NCBI RefSeq assembly: GCF_001636315.1
Contig: NZ_KV440949.1
Location: 2,852,689 to 2,912,970 of the forward strand
Direction of reading: 5' to 3'
Source: Neobacillus mesonae
GTDB lineage: Bacteria > Bacillota > Bacilli > Bacillales > Cytobacillaceae
Length of the DNA: 60,282 bases
Shown here: piece by piece, positions 1 to 8,609 of the stretch
How the letters are laid out: the number at the start of each line of letters is the position of its first letter
How positions within the stretch are numbered: the first letter of the stretch is position 1
The notes under the pieces: generated by a model
The model's input: the letters and a program-made list of their open reading frames with translations, nothing else
Databases searched by the model: none
What the model was told of the DNA's origin: nothing
Program-made: the position numbers and the translations under genes

Positions 1-579
1 ACGATCAGTAATGGCACTAGCGATGTACACTGCTTTTGAGACAACCCGGTTGTGTTCCCGGACCTTTATATACATGGCATCCGCAAAAACATAAGGATAA
101 TACATGACATTTAAAGGTCGCTTGGACCATTCGTTAATAATGGGGTCAAGCTTTTGGGTAAGGGACGATACAAACGACTTTGAGATGTTTTCCCCACAGA
201 GCTGCTCGACAATGTGAGTGACCCTCCGGGTCGAAACGCCGTTAATAACCATTTCAAGCATGGAGAGAACTAGAGCTTGATCACAACGCTCATACTTTTC
301 AAAGACCGAAGTAGAAAATTCGCCATTTCGGGTCCTGGGTACCTTCAGCTTTAACTTGCCAATACCTAGAATCAATTCACGTTCATAGTAACCGTTTCGG
401 TAGTCCCGGCGCTCCGCAGATCGTTCATAGGCAGCCACCTGTAAATAATCGTCCCTTTCTTTTTCCATAAATTCATTAAGAACTAAGACAAGCGCTGATT
501 TAATCACCATATCTAGGTTAGAATTGATGACGGATTCTTTTAAAAGGTCCATATCTAGGTTAAACTGTAAGTGAGTCAT
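1..579 (-). CDS. IS256-family (Mutator-type) transposase, 3' end missing
   Basis: The reading frame starts at ATG 579, after AGAGGAATAAAA, and stays open to the window edge, giving 193 codons of an expected roughly 400. The visible part includes RRDYRNGYYERELILGIG and KLKVPRTRNGEF, typical of the N-terminal region of IS256/Mutator DDE transposases. Further in it reads FADAMYIKVREHNRVVSKAV, the area around the first catalytic aspartate (DAMY). It would catalyse cut-and-paste or copy-out transposition of the surrounding element. Truncation is by the window edge, and nothing in the visible part is broken. The family call is secure; the exact IS name cannot be given without a database search. Confidence 0.92.
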   Translation of the reverse strand, partial: MTHLQFNLDMDLLKESVINSNLDMVIKSALVLVLNEFMEKERDDYLQVAAYERSAERRDYRNGYYERELILGIGKLKLKVPRTRNGEFSTSVFEKYERCDQALVLSMLEMVINGVSTRRVTHIVEQLCGENISKSFVSSLTQKLDPIINEWSKRPLNVMYYPYVFADAMYIKVREHNRVVSKAVYIASAITDR

Positions 580-677
580 TTTTATTCCTCTTTTCATTGT
601 TTATCGTGGTTGAAAACAGTGTTGCCAAGAGTGAATAAAATGACTCTTTCTTTTTACACAATTATATGGACTTTATC
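1..677 (-). mobile_element. IS256-family insertion sequence, left copy, partial
   Basis: The outer end is at about 677, where the minus strand begins GATAAAGTCCATATAATTGT followed by GTAAAA, the terminal sequence type of IS256-family elements. The same end, leader and transposase start recur on the plus strand from 59805. The element runs off the window at position 1, so its other terminal repeat and target-site duplication cannot be seen. Over the shared 470 bp the two copies differ at only three bases, so they duplicated or transposed recently. Confidence 0.9.
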
Positions 678-960
678 GTCTTGGATACAAAACAGCATAA
701 AAAATAAACAAAACTGTCACCAATAAGCCGTCTTAAAGCACAAAAACCACGTAGAAACCCCATCAAATATATGATCCCCACTAAATTCTTTTAAATTTTC
801 CACAAAAAGTTAATGTCGAATCCAGAATAATTTTTTATAATAAAAGAATATGGGTGAAAATTAATCGAGTCCTAATCGGAAATTGGTTATAATATAAAGT
901 AACTATCTAGATCCGTAAGCAATAACAAAAAAACGGATTCCGGCAAAAGGGGAATAAAGA

Positions 961-1260
961 ATGGCTTTAAATCAGGAACAAGTAAATACGAGGGAAGAAT
1001 ATAAAAAAACAAAGTCTCAATCGGTTCAGAAGAAAGACCAAAAGGAAAAGACGGAAGCAGCGGAGAAAGTAACTAAACGAATCAGAATCCGTCTAATTCC
1101 GATATGGCTGCGTCTCATCTTGTTGGTCGTCTTTATGGTTGTAGGTTTAATCGGGGGGACTGTTGTCGGATATGGAGTGCTCGGCGGCGGGAAAGTGGCA
1201 GATGTGTTTAAGCAGTCCACGTGGACACATATTATAGATTTAGTCGATAAGGAGAAATAA
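961..1260 (+). CDS. EpuA-like small membrane protein (often labelled 'RNA polymerase subunit beta')
   Basis: This 99-aa protein has a very basic, Gln/Lys/Glu-rich cytoplasmic N-terminus (residues 1-46), one strong transmembrane segment (about 49-71, LRLILLVVFMVVGLIGG), and a short outside tail ending STWTHIIDLVDKEK. The layout of charged head, single helix and short C-terminal tail matches the small EpuA-type family that databases label DNA-directed RNA polymerase subunit beta and that often lies near fabZ in Bacillaceae. No polymerase function is visible in it. The ribosome binding site is AAAGGGG at about 947. It is followed by its own terminator, so it is probably monocistronic. The family assignment rests on layout and neighbourhood, not on an alignment. 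Confidence 0.65.
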   Translation: MALNQEQVNTREEYKKTKSQSVQKKDQKEKTEAAEKVTKRIRIRLIPIWLRLILLVVFMVVGLIGGTVVGYGVLGGGKVADVFKQSTWTHIIDLVDKEK

Positions 1261-1263
1261 TAA

Positions 1264-1292
1264 GGGAGGGGCGTGATGGCCCTTCCCTTTTT
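1264..1292 (+). terminator. Rho-independent terminator after the EpuA-like gene
   Basis: GGGAGGGGC pairs with GCCCTTCCC (one G-T wobble) around a short loop and is followed directly by five T residues. Confidence 0.7.
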
Positions 1293-1350
1293 CATACTTT
1301 TAATAGTAAAATAAAGTTATTATGTAGTATTAGTAGGAGGTACTAACCAA

Positions 1351-1785
1351 ATGCTTGATATTGATCAAATTAAAGACATCATCCCACACCGTTATCCATT
1401 TTTACTTGTGGATCGCATTTTAGAAGTAGAAGAAGGAAAACGTGCGGTAGGCATCAAAAATGTTTCTGCCAATGAGGAATTTTTCAATGGACATTTTCCA
1501 GAATACCCAGTTATGCCCGGGGTATTAATTGTAGAAGCACTTGCGCAGGTAGGGGCAGTTGCCGTTTTAAAAAAGGAAGAGAACCGAGGCCGCCTAGCAT
1601 TTTTTGCAGGAATTGATAATTGCCGATTTAAAAAGCAAGTTAAGCCTGGCGATCAGCTTCGGCTTGAGGTTGAAATGGTTCGTCTGCGCGGACCAATTGG
1701 CAAAGGTAAAGCGGTGGCAACCGTAGATGGAGAAATTGCTTGTGAAGCGGAAATCACTTTTGCTTTAGGCGAGAAAAAAGAATAG
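1351..1785 (+). CDS. fabZ: 3-hydroxyacyl-[acyl-carrier-protein] dehydratase FabZ
   Basis: FabZ dehydrates 3-hydroxyacyl-ACP to trans-2-enoyl-ACP in the cytoplasmic type II fatty acid elongation cycle. The 144-aa length is that of Bacillus FabZ. The hot-dog fold signature is clear: [13 protein letters not shown] at residues 11-23, then [20 protein letters not shown] with the catalytic histidine at 48 and glutamate at 62. An AGGAGG site lies 10 nt before the ATG. The gene is followed by its own terminator and appears monocistronic. In B. subtilis fabZ lies just beyond spoIIID-mbl and two flagellar genes. Here it sits upstream of spoIIID and the flagellar genes are absent, so local gene order has been rearranged. 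Confidence 0.97.
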   Translation: MLDIDQIKDIIPHRYPFLLVDRILEVEEGKRAVGIKNVSANEEFFNGHFPEYPVMPGVLIVEALAQVGAVAVLKKEENRGRLAFFAGIDNCRFKKQVKPGDQLRLEVEMVRLRGPIGKGKAVATVDGEIACEAEITFALGEKKE

Positions 1786-1810
1786 ATCGTTCGTAAATTG
1801 TAAATAATTG

Positions 1811-1838
1811 GCCGGGAGGAAATTCCCGGCTATTTTTT
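1811..1838 (+). terminator. fabZ terminator
   Basis: GCCGGGA and TCCCGGC form a GC-rich stem followed by TATTTTTT. Confidence 0.85.
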
Positions 1839-2394
1839 GTTGAAATTTAAACAGCGGACAAGGTATGTTTAGCAAAGAATATTAGTAAAACCGCTATTTA
1901 AAGCCAAAGAATAGTTCGACAAATTTCTCAGGAAATATTCCAAGAAATCAGCTATTTCCAAGAAAAGTCTTGGAGACTAGCGCTTTTCCCGCTGCAATTA
2001 GTGTTGTCGAAAAAAGGTAGGAATACTGGGGGTTTTAATTAAATCCTCTAGACCTTGTCCCGTTTGTCTAATTTGTGCATAAACCCTTATCCAAGCTAAT
2101 ACAATGATTACAAACCTTTACAAAGAGAGTGTTTGAGGTGAGGAGTCGTTTGAAGTTAGCGGGAATTCAGCCGGGGACATGATTATTCATCGTATGATTC
2201 AGAAAGAATAACTTTCTGCCGCATGGTGCCTGACACCCAATTCTGTCGTCGGGACTGTCCACTCCACGTGGACAAATGTCTTTTTGTGGTGCCTGACACC
2301 AATCAATATTTCCACCATGCGGATGCAGTATTTCGTCACAGTGATAAGCGGGTCTCATTTCACACTCCACATCCAATTTAGGGAGGGCGAGAGT
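1839..2394 (+). other. Gene-poor intergenic region between fabZ and spoIIID
   Basis: About 555 bp with no reading frame I can support. It holds two copies of a GGTGCCTGACACC direct repeat (listed separately) and, somewhere, the spoIIID promoter. SpoIIID is made from a sigma-E promoter in the mother cell, but I could not find a convincing sigma-E -35/-10 pair here by eye. Short frames on both strands look unlike known proteins. Confidence 0.5.
2225..2300 (+). repeat. Direct pair of GGTGCCTGACACC around a small hairpin
   Basis: GGTGCCTGACACC occurs at 2225-2237 and again at 2288-2300. Between them TGTCCAC and GTGGACA form a 7-bp stem with loop TCCAC. The 13-mer resembles the arms of the hairpin at 44403-44452 (GAGCCTGTCACC), so both may belong to a second dispersed repeat family. 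Confidence 0.7.
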
Positions 2395-2667
2395 GTGCAC
2401 GATTACATCAAAGAGAGGACTATCAAGATTGGAAAGTATATCGTGGAGACGAGGAAAACGGTTCGCGTTATTGCGAAAGAGTTTGGCGTATCCAAAAGTA
2501 CAGTCCATAAGGATTTAACTGAGAGGCTTCCTGAAATTAATCCTGAGCTTGCAAACGAGGTAAAAGAAATTTTAGATTATCATAAATCGATCCGTCACTT
2601 AAGAGGCGGGGAAGCGACCAAAATGAAATACCAGAAAGAAGAAAAGGAGGGAGAGGCGGTAAAATAG
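2395..2667 (+). CDS. spoIIID: Sporulation transcription factor SpoIIID
   Basis: SpoIIID is a small DNA-binding regulator of the mother cell that activates or represses many sigma-E genes and helps switch on sigK. The 90-aa product starts at GTG 2395, preceded by GGGAGGG. An in-frame ATG at 2284 would add 37 residues unlike the family and lies in the repeat region. The helix-turn-helix reads VIAKEFGVSKSTVHKDLTER at about residues 24-43, followed by the conserved LPEINPELANEVKEIL. The basic tail, HLRGGEATKMKY, fits the C-terminal segment needed for DNA binding. The gene precedes mbl in the usual spoIIID-mbl order, with about 195 bp between them. Confidence 0.96.
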   Translation: MHDYIKERTIKIGKYIVETRKTVRVIAKEFGVSKSTVHKDLTERLPEINPELANEVKEILDYHKSIRHLRGGEATKMKYQKEEKEGEAVK

Positions 2668-2862
2668 CAGCTGATCTAATTAGTGTAAATTTCAAACCGT
2701 CTTTCCAGTCTAACCCAATGTATTCTTGAAATCCTCGGATTCCGACACTATTCATCAAAAATTTACATTTACCAATGAAAATGTTATGGAATTTGTAATA
2801 AATATGGTAGAATAGACAATTAGGAAAAGTATGTGGAATCTTTCGAGGAGGAAAGAGAAGGA

Positions 2863-3864
2863 ATGTTTGCAAGGGATATTGGGATTGATTTAGGAACGGC
2901 TAACGTGCTAATCCACGTAAAAGGCCGTGGAATTGTATTAAATGAGCCTTCTGTTGTTGCCATAGACAAAAATACAAATCGTGTTCTAGCAGTTGGAGAA
3001 GAAGCACGCCGTATGGTTGGGCGTACTCCTGGGAACATTGTCGCGATTCGTCCGTTGAAAGACGGCGTAATTGCTGACTTTGATGTAACTGAAGCAATGT
3101 TAAAGCATTTTATTAATAAGCTGAATGTAAAGGGCTTTTTATCAAAGCCGCGAATCTTAATCTGCTGCCCGACGAACATTACAAGCGTTGAGCAAAAAGC
3201 CATCAAAGAAGCTGCTGAAAAGAGCGGTGGTAAAAAGATATATTTAGAAGAAGAACCAAAGGTGGCTGCAATCGGAGCTGGCATGGATATCTTCCAGCCA
3301 AGCGGAAACATGGTAGTGGACATTGGAGGAGGAACGACAGATGTTGCGGTTCTTTCAATGGGCGATATCGTTACTTCTTCCTCCATTAAAATGGCTGGCG
3401 ATAAATTTGATGCAGAAATCTTGAACTATATTAAGCGCGAGTACAAGCTATTAATTGGTGAACGTACATCTGAAAATATCAAAATTAACATCGGAACCGT
3501 CTTCCCTGGCTCACGTTCAGAGGAAATGGAAATCCGCGGGCGCGATATGGTTAGCGGTCTGCCGCGTACCATCACCGTTCGTTCCGAAGAGATCGAGCAG
3601 GCATTGCGTGAATCAGTGGCTGTCATCGTACAAGCAGCAAAAAGTGTTCTTGAGCGTACGCCGCCAGAACTATCTGCAGACATTATTGACCGGGGTGTTA
3701 TTTTAACCGGCGGCGGGGCTTTGCTGCATGGAATTGACATGCTGCTGGCTGAGGAACTGAAAGTACCCGTGCTTGTGGCTGATAATCCAATGGATTGTGT
3801 AGCAATTGGAACAGGTATCATGCTTGATAATATTGATAAAATTCCAAATCGGAAATTAGGATAA
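2863..3864 (+). CDS. mbl: MreB-like rod-shape actin homologue Mbl
   Basis: Mbl is a membrane-associated actin homologue. It forms filaments that guide peptidoglycan synthesis along the cylindrical wall and works with MreB, MreC/D, RodA and the penicillin-binding proteins. The 333-aa product starts at ATG 2863, after GAGGAGGAAAG. An ATG 30 bp earlier precedes this site and is not expected to be used. Actin-fold motifs are present: phosphate 1 loop DIGIDLGTANVLIHVKG at the N-terminus, phosphate 2 VVDIGGGTTDVAVLS, and adenosine region ILTGGGALLHGID. Position directly after spoIIID identifies this as Mbl rather than MreB or MreBH. It ends in a strong terminator. Confidence 0.95.
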   Translation: MFARDIGIDLGTANVLIHVKGRGIVLNEPSVVAIDKNTNRVLAVGEEARRMVGRTPGNIVAIRPLKDGVIADFDVTEAMLKHFINKLNVKGFLSKPRILICCPTNITSVEQKAIKEAAEKSGGKKIYLEEEPKVAAIGAGMDIFQPSGNMVVDIGGGTTDVAVLSMGDIVTSSSIKMAGDKFDAEILNYIKREYKLLIGERTSENIKINIGTVFPGSRSEEMEIRGRDMVSGLPRTITVRSEEIEQALRESVAVIVQAAKSVLERTPPELSADIIDRGVILTGGGALLHGIDMLLAEELKVPVLVADNPMDCVAIGTGIMLDNIDKIPNRKLG

Positions 3865-3871
3865 ATAGGAA

Positions 3872-3920
3872 AAAGTCCCATGAAGCAGGCCGTCACGGCC
3901 AAATTCATGGGACTTTTTTT
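3872..3920 (+). terminator. mbl terminator
   Basis: AAGTCCCATGAA pairs with TTCATGGGACTT; a second inner hairpin (GGCCGTCACGGCC) fills the loop, and a run of T follows. Confidence 0.9.
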
Positions 3921-3976
3921 ATTATGGCCAAACCACCCAAGGCACTTTACGCATATATATACAATTTTCTGTCGAG

Positions 3977-4006
3977 TTGAGTCATTTCAATGAAAGCGGT
4001 TAAAAT
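3977..4006 (+). promoter_or_regulatory. Candidate sigma-A promoter with an overlapping cre-like site before the arginase gene
   Basis: TTGAGT (3977-3982), an 18-bp spacer and TAAAAT (4001-4006) form a possible promoter about 30 bp before the gene. Inside it TGAAAGCGGTTAAA (3991-4004) differs at one conserved position from the catabolite-responsive element consensus. If real, CcpA would repress arginase in glucose. Arginine catabolism is known to be catabolite-controlled in Bacillus; the site itself is inference. Confidence 0.4.
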
Positions 4007-4036
4007 AAAGGCATATGAATTCAGGAGGAATTAATG

Positions 4037-4936
4037 ATGACTAGGAAACTTTCAATTATTGGAATGCCAATGGATTTAGGACAAATGCGCCGCGGTGTTG
4101 ACATGGGTCCAAGCGCTATACGCTATGCTGGGGTTTATGAACGCCTAAAACCGTTATTTGACGCAATTGAAGATTTAGGTGACATCCCAATTGGCAGACC
4201 AGAGGTATCCGTCGATGAGGAATCGAATTTACGAAATTTAGATCTAGTCGCTGGGAAAAACACCCTGCTTGCCGAAAAGGTGGATGAGGTAATTCAATCC
4301 GGGTCTTTTCCCCTTGTACTTGGCGGAGACCACAGCATTGCCATTGGGACTTTAGCCGGGGTAGCAAAACATTATAAAAACCTTGGTGTGATTTGGTATG
4401 ATGCGCATGGGGACTTAAATACGTCAGAGACCAGTCCATCGGGTAATATTCACGGAATGCCGCTTGCCGTCAGTGTTGGGCTGGGACATGAGCTGTTAAC
4501 GGATATCGGCGGCTACTCACCAAAAATAAGGCCGGAGCATGTGGTAATTATTGGAGCTAGATCGTTAGATGAAGGCGAGAGAATTTTAATTAAAGAAAAG
4601 GGAATCAAAGTTTACACCATGCATGAAATTGACCGCATGGGTATGGCGAAGGTAATGGAAGAGACGATTGCCTACCTGAAAGACAAAACCGATGGCGTCC
4701 ATCTATCACTCGATTTAGACGGCTTAGACCCAAGTGAGTGTCCGGGCGTGGGGACACCTGTTATGGGCGGCATCAGCTACAGGGAAAGCCATCTGGCAAT
4801 GGAAATGCTGGAAGAAGCCAAGCTGATTACATCTGCTGAATTTGTGGAAGTAAACCCAATCTTAGACGAAAAAAATAAAACCGCTTCCATTGCGGTTGGC
4901 CTAATGGGTTCCTTATTTGGGGAAAAATTATTATAA
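4037..4936 (+). CDS. rocF: Arginase
   Basis: Arginase hydrolyses L-arginine to ornithine and urea with a two-manganese centre and starts arginine catabolism. The 299-aa product carries all metal-ligand motifs in order: GGDHSIAIG, WYDAHGDLN and SLDLDGLDPSECPGVGTP. The substrate-side SPSGNIHGMPLA is also present. Two ATGs lie in tandem; 4037 is 8 nt from AGGAGG and gives the usual 299-aa length, while 4034 is only 5 nt away. The gene is monocistronic, between mbl and sigW. It fits functionally with the glutamate dehydrogenase and RocR-like activator near 42 kb, although it is not linked to them and no -24/-12 promoter is visible here. Confidence 0.95.
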   Translation: MTRKLSIIGMPMDLGQMRRGVDMGPSAIRYAGVYERLKPLFDAIEDLGDIPIGRPEVSVDEESNLRNLDLVAGKNTLLAEKVDEVIQSGSFPLVLGGDHSIAIGTLAGVAKHYKNLGVIWYDAHGDLNTSETSPSGNIHGMPLAVSVGLGHELLTDIGGYSPKIRPEHVVIIGARSLDEGERILIKEKGIKVYTMHEIDRMGMAKVMEETIAYLKDKTDGVHLSLDLDGLDPSECPGVGTPVMGGISYRESHLAMEMLEEAKLITSAEFVEVNPILDEKNKTASIAVGLMGSLFGEKLL

Positions 4937-4945
4937 TAAAAAATG

Positions 4946-4975
4946 GCTGCTTTTTGTATACAAAGCAGCTTTTTT
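4946..4975 (+). terminator. Arginase terminator
   Basis: GCTGCTTT pairs with AAAGCAGC around TTGTATAC and is followed by six T residues. Confidence 0.85.
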
Positions 4976-5107
4976 ATTTGAAGATTAAAGTAATACTAAG
5001 CCCAAAGCGCTATTTTGCTCACCGGCGAAAAAATGAAACAAGTTTTTAGCAGTATTTAGTAATATTTTGTTAAAATTAAAGGTATTGAGTACTAATTTCG
5101 TTAAAAA

Positions 5108-5133
5108 CGAAACCTTTTTGCTAACGATTCGTA
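5108..5133 (+). promoter_or_regulatory. Sigma-W autoregulatory promoter of sigW
   Basis: CGAAAC at 5108-5113 and CGTA at 5130-5133 are separated by exactly 16 bp. This is the known ECF sigma-W spacing (TGAAAC, 16 bp, CGTA), and the -35 differs only in its first base. Transcription would start about 30 bp before the sigW ATG, matching known autoregulation of this operon. Confidence 0.85.
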
Positions 5134-5168
5134 TTATCGGATAGCAGCATTGGAGCTGAGGTAACAGA

Positions 5169-5732
5169 ATGGAAGCAATTGTTAAAAAGAGAATAAAACA
5201 AGTTATCAAAGGCGATCAGGATGCCTTTGGGGAAATAGTTGAAATATACAAAAATAGTGTTTATCAGCTTTGCTTCCGAATGCTTGGAAACCGGCAGGAA
5301 GCGGAGGACATTGCACAGGAAACCTTCTTGCGCGCCTATGTAAATATAAAATCATTTAACCAGGACCTGAAATTTTCCACCTGGCTGTTTCGAATCGCTA
5401 CTAATTTATGCATTGACAGGCTGCGAAAAAAGAAACCGGATTATTATTTAGATGCGGAAGTAGCAGGTACGGAAGGGTTGACGATGTACTCGCAGATTCC
5501 GTCCGATACACCATTGCCGGAAAAAGAGCTGGAAAGCATGGAACTGCAGGAAACGGTACAAAAGGAAATCTTAAAATTACCGGAAAAATATCGTTCAGCG
5601 ATTGTATTAAAGTATATTGAGGACTTGTCCTTAAATGAAATCAGTGAAATTCTTGATCTTCCATTAGGAACGGTGAAGACGAGAATTCACCGCGGCCGAG
5701 AAGCGTTAAGACAACAATTAAGGTATGTGTAA
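5169..5732 (+). CDS. sigW: ECF RNA polymerase sigma factor SigW
   Basis: SigW directs RNA polymerase to genes for resistance to envelope-active antibiotics, bacteriocins and alkaline shock. At 187 aa it has the same length as B. subtilis SigW. Region 2 motifs are GNRQEAEDIAQETFLRAY and FSTWLFRIATNLCIDRLRKK. The linker YYLDAEVAGTEGLTMYSQI is characteristic of SigW itself. Region 4 ends LSLNEISEILDLPLGTVKTR followed by IHRGREALR. The start is ATG 5169; a second in-frame choice is not evident. It is followed after 14 bp by rsiW in the usual operon and preceded by a matching sigma-W promoter. Confidence 0.97.
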   Translation: MEAIVKKRIKQVIKGDQDAFGEIVEIYKNSVYQLCFRMLGNRQEAEDIAQETFLRAYVNIKSFNQDLKFSTWLFRIATNLCIDRLRKKKPDYYLDAEVAGTEGLTMYSQIPSDTPLPEKELESMELQETVQKEILKLPEKYRSAIVLKYIEDLSLNEISEILDLPLGTVKTRIHRGREALRQQLRYV

Positions 5733-5746
5733 GAGGTGAAACTGTT

Positions 5747-6370
5747 ATGTGTCCAGAACATATCATCGAACTAATGCATCAATATTTGGACGAGGAAATC
5801 GCCCTAGAAGAAGAACAGGTTTTAAGAGAGCACCTCCAAAACTGTAAAGAATGCGAAGTCATCTTTAATGAATTAAAAAAGACGGAAGCTTTTGTTAAAA
5901 GCATTTCCAATATGCAGGCGCCTGCTGATTTCACGGCAAATGTCCTGGCCTGCCTGCCGAAGGAAAAGAAAAGAGTTCTGGCCGTGCGCATGTTCAGAAA
6001 TCATCCGCTCCTTTCCGCGGCGTCCTTGTTTGTCGTCTTAATGATGGGCAGCCTATTTTCTACCTGGAGTCAAGACCAGGAATTCTCCGTTTCCAAGCAA
6101 AAAAACCTGGTTGTGAAAAATAATACAGTCATTGTCCCGAAAGGTGAAGTCGTGAAGGGCGATGTAGTGGTGCGAAATGGCAAATTGAAAATTGAAGGCG
6201 AAATCCAAGGCAATGTTACCGTCATCCATGGGGAAAAATACCTAGCATCTGCCGGCCATGTGACTGGTCAGATTGATGAGGTAAATGAAGTGTTTGACTG
6301 GATTTGGTATCATATGAAAAAATCTGCGAAAGAAGTCGCGGGATTTTTTGACCAGCAGGAAGCGAAATAA
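5747..6370 (+). CDS. rsiW: Anti-sigma-W factor RsiW
   Basis: RsiW is a single-pass membrane protein that holds SigW inactive until it is cut by PrsW, a tail protease and RasP under envelope stress. The 207-aa product has the zinc-type anti-sigma motif H-x3-C-x2-C in REHLQNCKECEVIF near residues 28-41. One transmembrane segment is at about 86-104 (LLSAASLFVVLMMGSLFS). The extracellular part, rich in short beta motifs (VKGDVVVRNGKLKIEGEIQG), matches the B. subtilis family. It starts 14 bp after sigW stops with GAGGTGAAA as ribosome binding site. A terminator follows, separating it from cdaA. Confidence 0.96.
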   Translation: MCPEHIIELMHQYLDEEIALEEEQVLREHLQNCKECEVIFNELKKTEAFVKSISNMQAPADFTANVLACLPKEKKRVLAVRMFRNHPLLSAASLFVVLMMGSLFSTWSQDQEFSVSKQKNLVVKNNTVIVPKGEVVKGDVVVRNGKLKIEGEIQGNVTVIHGEKYLASAGHVTGQIDEVNEVFDWIWYHMKKSAKEVAGFFDQQEAK

Positions 6371-6406
6371 AAAACAAATCACTCTACATGGGTGATTTGT
6401 TTTTTT
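6371..6406 (+). terminator. sigW-rsiW operon terminator
   Basis: AAAACAAATCACC-type stem (ACAAATCAC with GTGATTTGT) around CTCTACATGG, followed by seven T residues. Confidence 0.85.
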
Positions 6407-6503
6407 AAACTGCAACATAATAATAAGTACAAGCTACTTTATGTTATAATAAATGAGTTGTATGAAAGCAGGCATTTTAAAGCAAAATTACGGAGGAAAA
6501 ACC

Positions 6504-7325
6504 ATGCCGTTTGCGGATTGGACATTTTGGAAGTATATATCGAGTATTGTTGATATTCTCCTTGTGTGGTATGTCATTTATAAATTAATCAATATAATCA
6601 GAGGGACCAAGGCTGTTCAGCTTTTAAAGGGAATCCTGGTCATTTTAATTGTTCGCGTTGTCAGCGACTTTTTCGACTTAACCACGTTGAGCTGGATGAT
6701 GCAGCAGGTCATCACATATGGATTTCTTGCGATTATCATTATCTTCCAGCCTGAACTGCGGAGAGCGCTTGAGCAGCTGGGACGCGGGAAGTTTTTCTCA
6801 AGAAGCACAAGCCCGGTTGAAGATGGACAAGAGAAAACGGTGGAAGCCATTCTTAAGGCAACCGACTATATGGCCAAGCGCCGGATTGGCGCCCTCATAT
6901 CGATAGAGAGGGAAACGGGAATGAGCGATTACATAGAAACAGGGATTCCGTTAAATTCGCAGATTTCCTCAGAGTTATTAATCAATATTTTTATCCCGAA
7001 TACCCCGCTTCATGACGGGGCCGTCATAATTCAAAAAAACAATGTAGCTGCAGCAGCATGCTATCTTCCATTATCTGAGAGCCCGTTCATTTCAAAGGAG
7101 CTGGGAACAAGGCATAGGGCTGCATTAGGCATAAGTGAAGTAACCGACAGCCTTACAGTTGTCGTATCAGAGGAAACCGGTGGGATTTCGCTTACAAGAA
7201 ACGGAGAACTACATCGTGACTTAAAAGCAGAAGAGCTAAGAGATATTCTATCCAGCGAATTATTGAATCATTTCAAATCAAAACAGGCTTCTTCAGCTCT
7301 TTGGAACTGGAGGGGGAAACACTAA
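6504..7325 (+). CDS. cdaA: Membrane diadenylate cyclase CdaA
   Basis: CdaA condenses two ATP to cyclic di-AMP, the essential second messenger for potassium and osmolyte balance and wall homeostasis. The 273-aa product equals B. subtilis CdaA. Three transmembrane helices occupy about residues 10-95 (VDILLVWYVIYKLI; LLKGILVILIVRVVSD; ITYGFLAIIIIFQPE). The DAC domain follows with LHDGAVII and GTRHRAALG, the DGA and RHR catalytic motifs. ATG 6504 is preceded by CGGAGGAAAAACC; an in-frame ATG 51 bp upstream lacks such a site and is rejected. The gene overlaps cdaR by one base and belongs to the conserved cdaA-cdaR-glmM set. Confidence 0.97.
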   Translation: MPFADWTFWKYISSIVDILLVWYVIYKLINIIRGTKAVQLLKGILVILIVRVVSDFFDLTTLSWMMQQVITYGFLAIIIIFQPELRRALEQLGRGKFFSRSTSPVEDGQEKTVEAILKATDYMAKRRIGALISIERETGMSDYIETGIPLNSQISSELLINIFIPNTPLHDGAVIIQKNNVAAAACYLPLSESPFISKELGTRHRAALGISEVTDSLTVVVSEETGGISLTRNGELHRDLKAEELRDILSSELLNHFKSKQASSALWNWRGKH

Positions 7326-8575
7326 TGGATAAATTAATGGATAATCCTTGGTTTATTAAAGTGCTTGCTTTAGTGCTTGCGATATTGCTGTATTCCTCTA
7401 TACCTCACCCAGGTAAGAAATTAACAGACGTCTATGTGCCTGGAGAGGAAAAGACAGAGACAATCGCTGATTTCCCTGTTAAGGCCTACTATGATACGGA
7501 AAACTTAGTCGTATCTGGTATACCTGATACGGTGGATATTCAGTTAAAGGGACCTATTACGCATATTCAGACGGCTAAAGCATTAAGGAATTTCGAAGTA
7601 TATGTGGATTTGCGGGATGCCCAAATTGGCAGACAAAAGGTGAAGTTTCAGGTGAGAGATTTATCTGACAAAATCAAGGCAACAGTCAAACCTGAATTTA
7701 TCTATGTAACAGTGCAAGAAAAGGTGACAAGAGAATTTAAGGTAGATGCGGAATTCAGCAGGAGTCAGATTGCCGATGGATACACGGCGGGACAGCCGAT
7801 TGTTGAACCAAATAATGTGAAAATTACCGGAGCAAAAAGCCTTGTTGATCGGATTTCTTATGTAAAGGCAACAATTGAAGAAGGTCAGAAGCTAAATGAG
7901 ACGATTTCGAGAACGGCTGAAATACAGGTACTGGATAAGAATTTAAATAAGCTGGCTGTGACGGTAGAGCCGGCAACGGTCAAAGTGACCATCCCAATTA
8001 AGGAAAACAGCAAGAAGGTTCCGATTAGCGTTGTTCAAAAAGGAACACCGCAAGAAGGCGTAACGATCGATAAAATAGAACCTGAAACAAGGGAAGCCGT
8101 CATTTCTGCTAATGATGATGTATTAAAAAATATAGATAGTGTGCGTGTAGAGGTGGACGTTAGTAAAATAACGGATAACACGACGCTGAATTTACCTGTA
8201 ATCATTTCAAATGGTGTCATTAAGGTGTCGCCGCAAATGGTGAAAGTGAAAGTAACCGTCAGCAAAGCGGAAGAAACAACAGTCACCCAGGCAGAAGAAA
8301 CAACAGTCACCAAGGTTCCGATTAAACTAAGGGGGCTGGCTGACAATTATGATGCAGAAATGGATGACCCGAATAATCAAATGATTAATATCCTTGTAAA
8401 TGGTCCAAGCGCAGCACTAAAATCAATAGGTCCTAAAGATTTCGATGTATTTGTAGATCTTTCAAATTTGGACGAGGGCAGCCACGAAGTCAATATTCAT
8501 GTTGAAGGACCATCCGATCTGGATTGGAAGCCGGAGCAATCATCTGCAAAAATTACAATAAAAAATAATGCATAA
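7325..8575 (+). CDS. cdaR: CdaA regulator CdaR (YbbR-domain protein)
   Basis: CdaR binds CdaA in the membrane and tunes c-di-AMP synthesis. The 416-aa product has an N-terminal anchor (about residues 8-26, [17 protein letters not shown]) followed by extracellular YbbR repeats, which I count as four, beginning near residues 50, 140, 225 and 325. ATG 7325 overlaps the cdaA stop by one base and follows GGAGGGGG by 8 nt. At residues 315-330 an eight-residue segment, AEETTVTQ, is directly duplicated (24 bp at 8267-8290 and 8291-8314), lengthening the linker before the last repeat. The gene is co-transcribed with cdaA and glmM. Confidence 0.95.
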   Translation: MDKLMDNPWFIKVLALVLAILLYSSIPHPGKKLTDVYVPGEEKTETIADFPVKAYYDTENLVVSGIPDTVDIQLKGPITHIQTAKALRNFEVYVDLRDAQIGRQKVKFQVRDLSDKIKATVKPEFIYVTVQEKVTREFKVDAEFSRSQIADGYTAGQPIVEPNNVKITGAKSLVDRISYVKATIEEGQKLNETISRTAEIQVLDKNLNKLAVTVEPATVKVTIPIKENSKKVPISVVQKGTPQEGVTIDKIEPETREAVISANDDVLKNIDSVRVEVDVSKITDNTTLNLPVIISNGVIKVSPQMVKVKVTVSKAEETTVTQAEETTVTKVPIKLRGLADNYDAEMDDPNNQMINILVNGPSAALKSIGPKDFDVFVDLSNLDEGSHEVNIHVEGPSDLDWKPEQSSAKITIKNNA

Positions 8576-8609
8576 TATCGAGCAATTAATGTTGAAGGAG
8601 CGGTTTTTA

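Noticed and set aside
2100..2394. Sigma-E promoter of spoIIID
   Set aside because: One is expected from biology, but no -35/-10 pair matched well enough to report.
2820..3386. Long minus-strand open frame opposite mbl
   Set aside because: It is antisense to a clear MreB-family gene; composition is low-complexity and no ribosome binding site is present.
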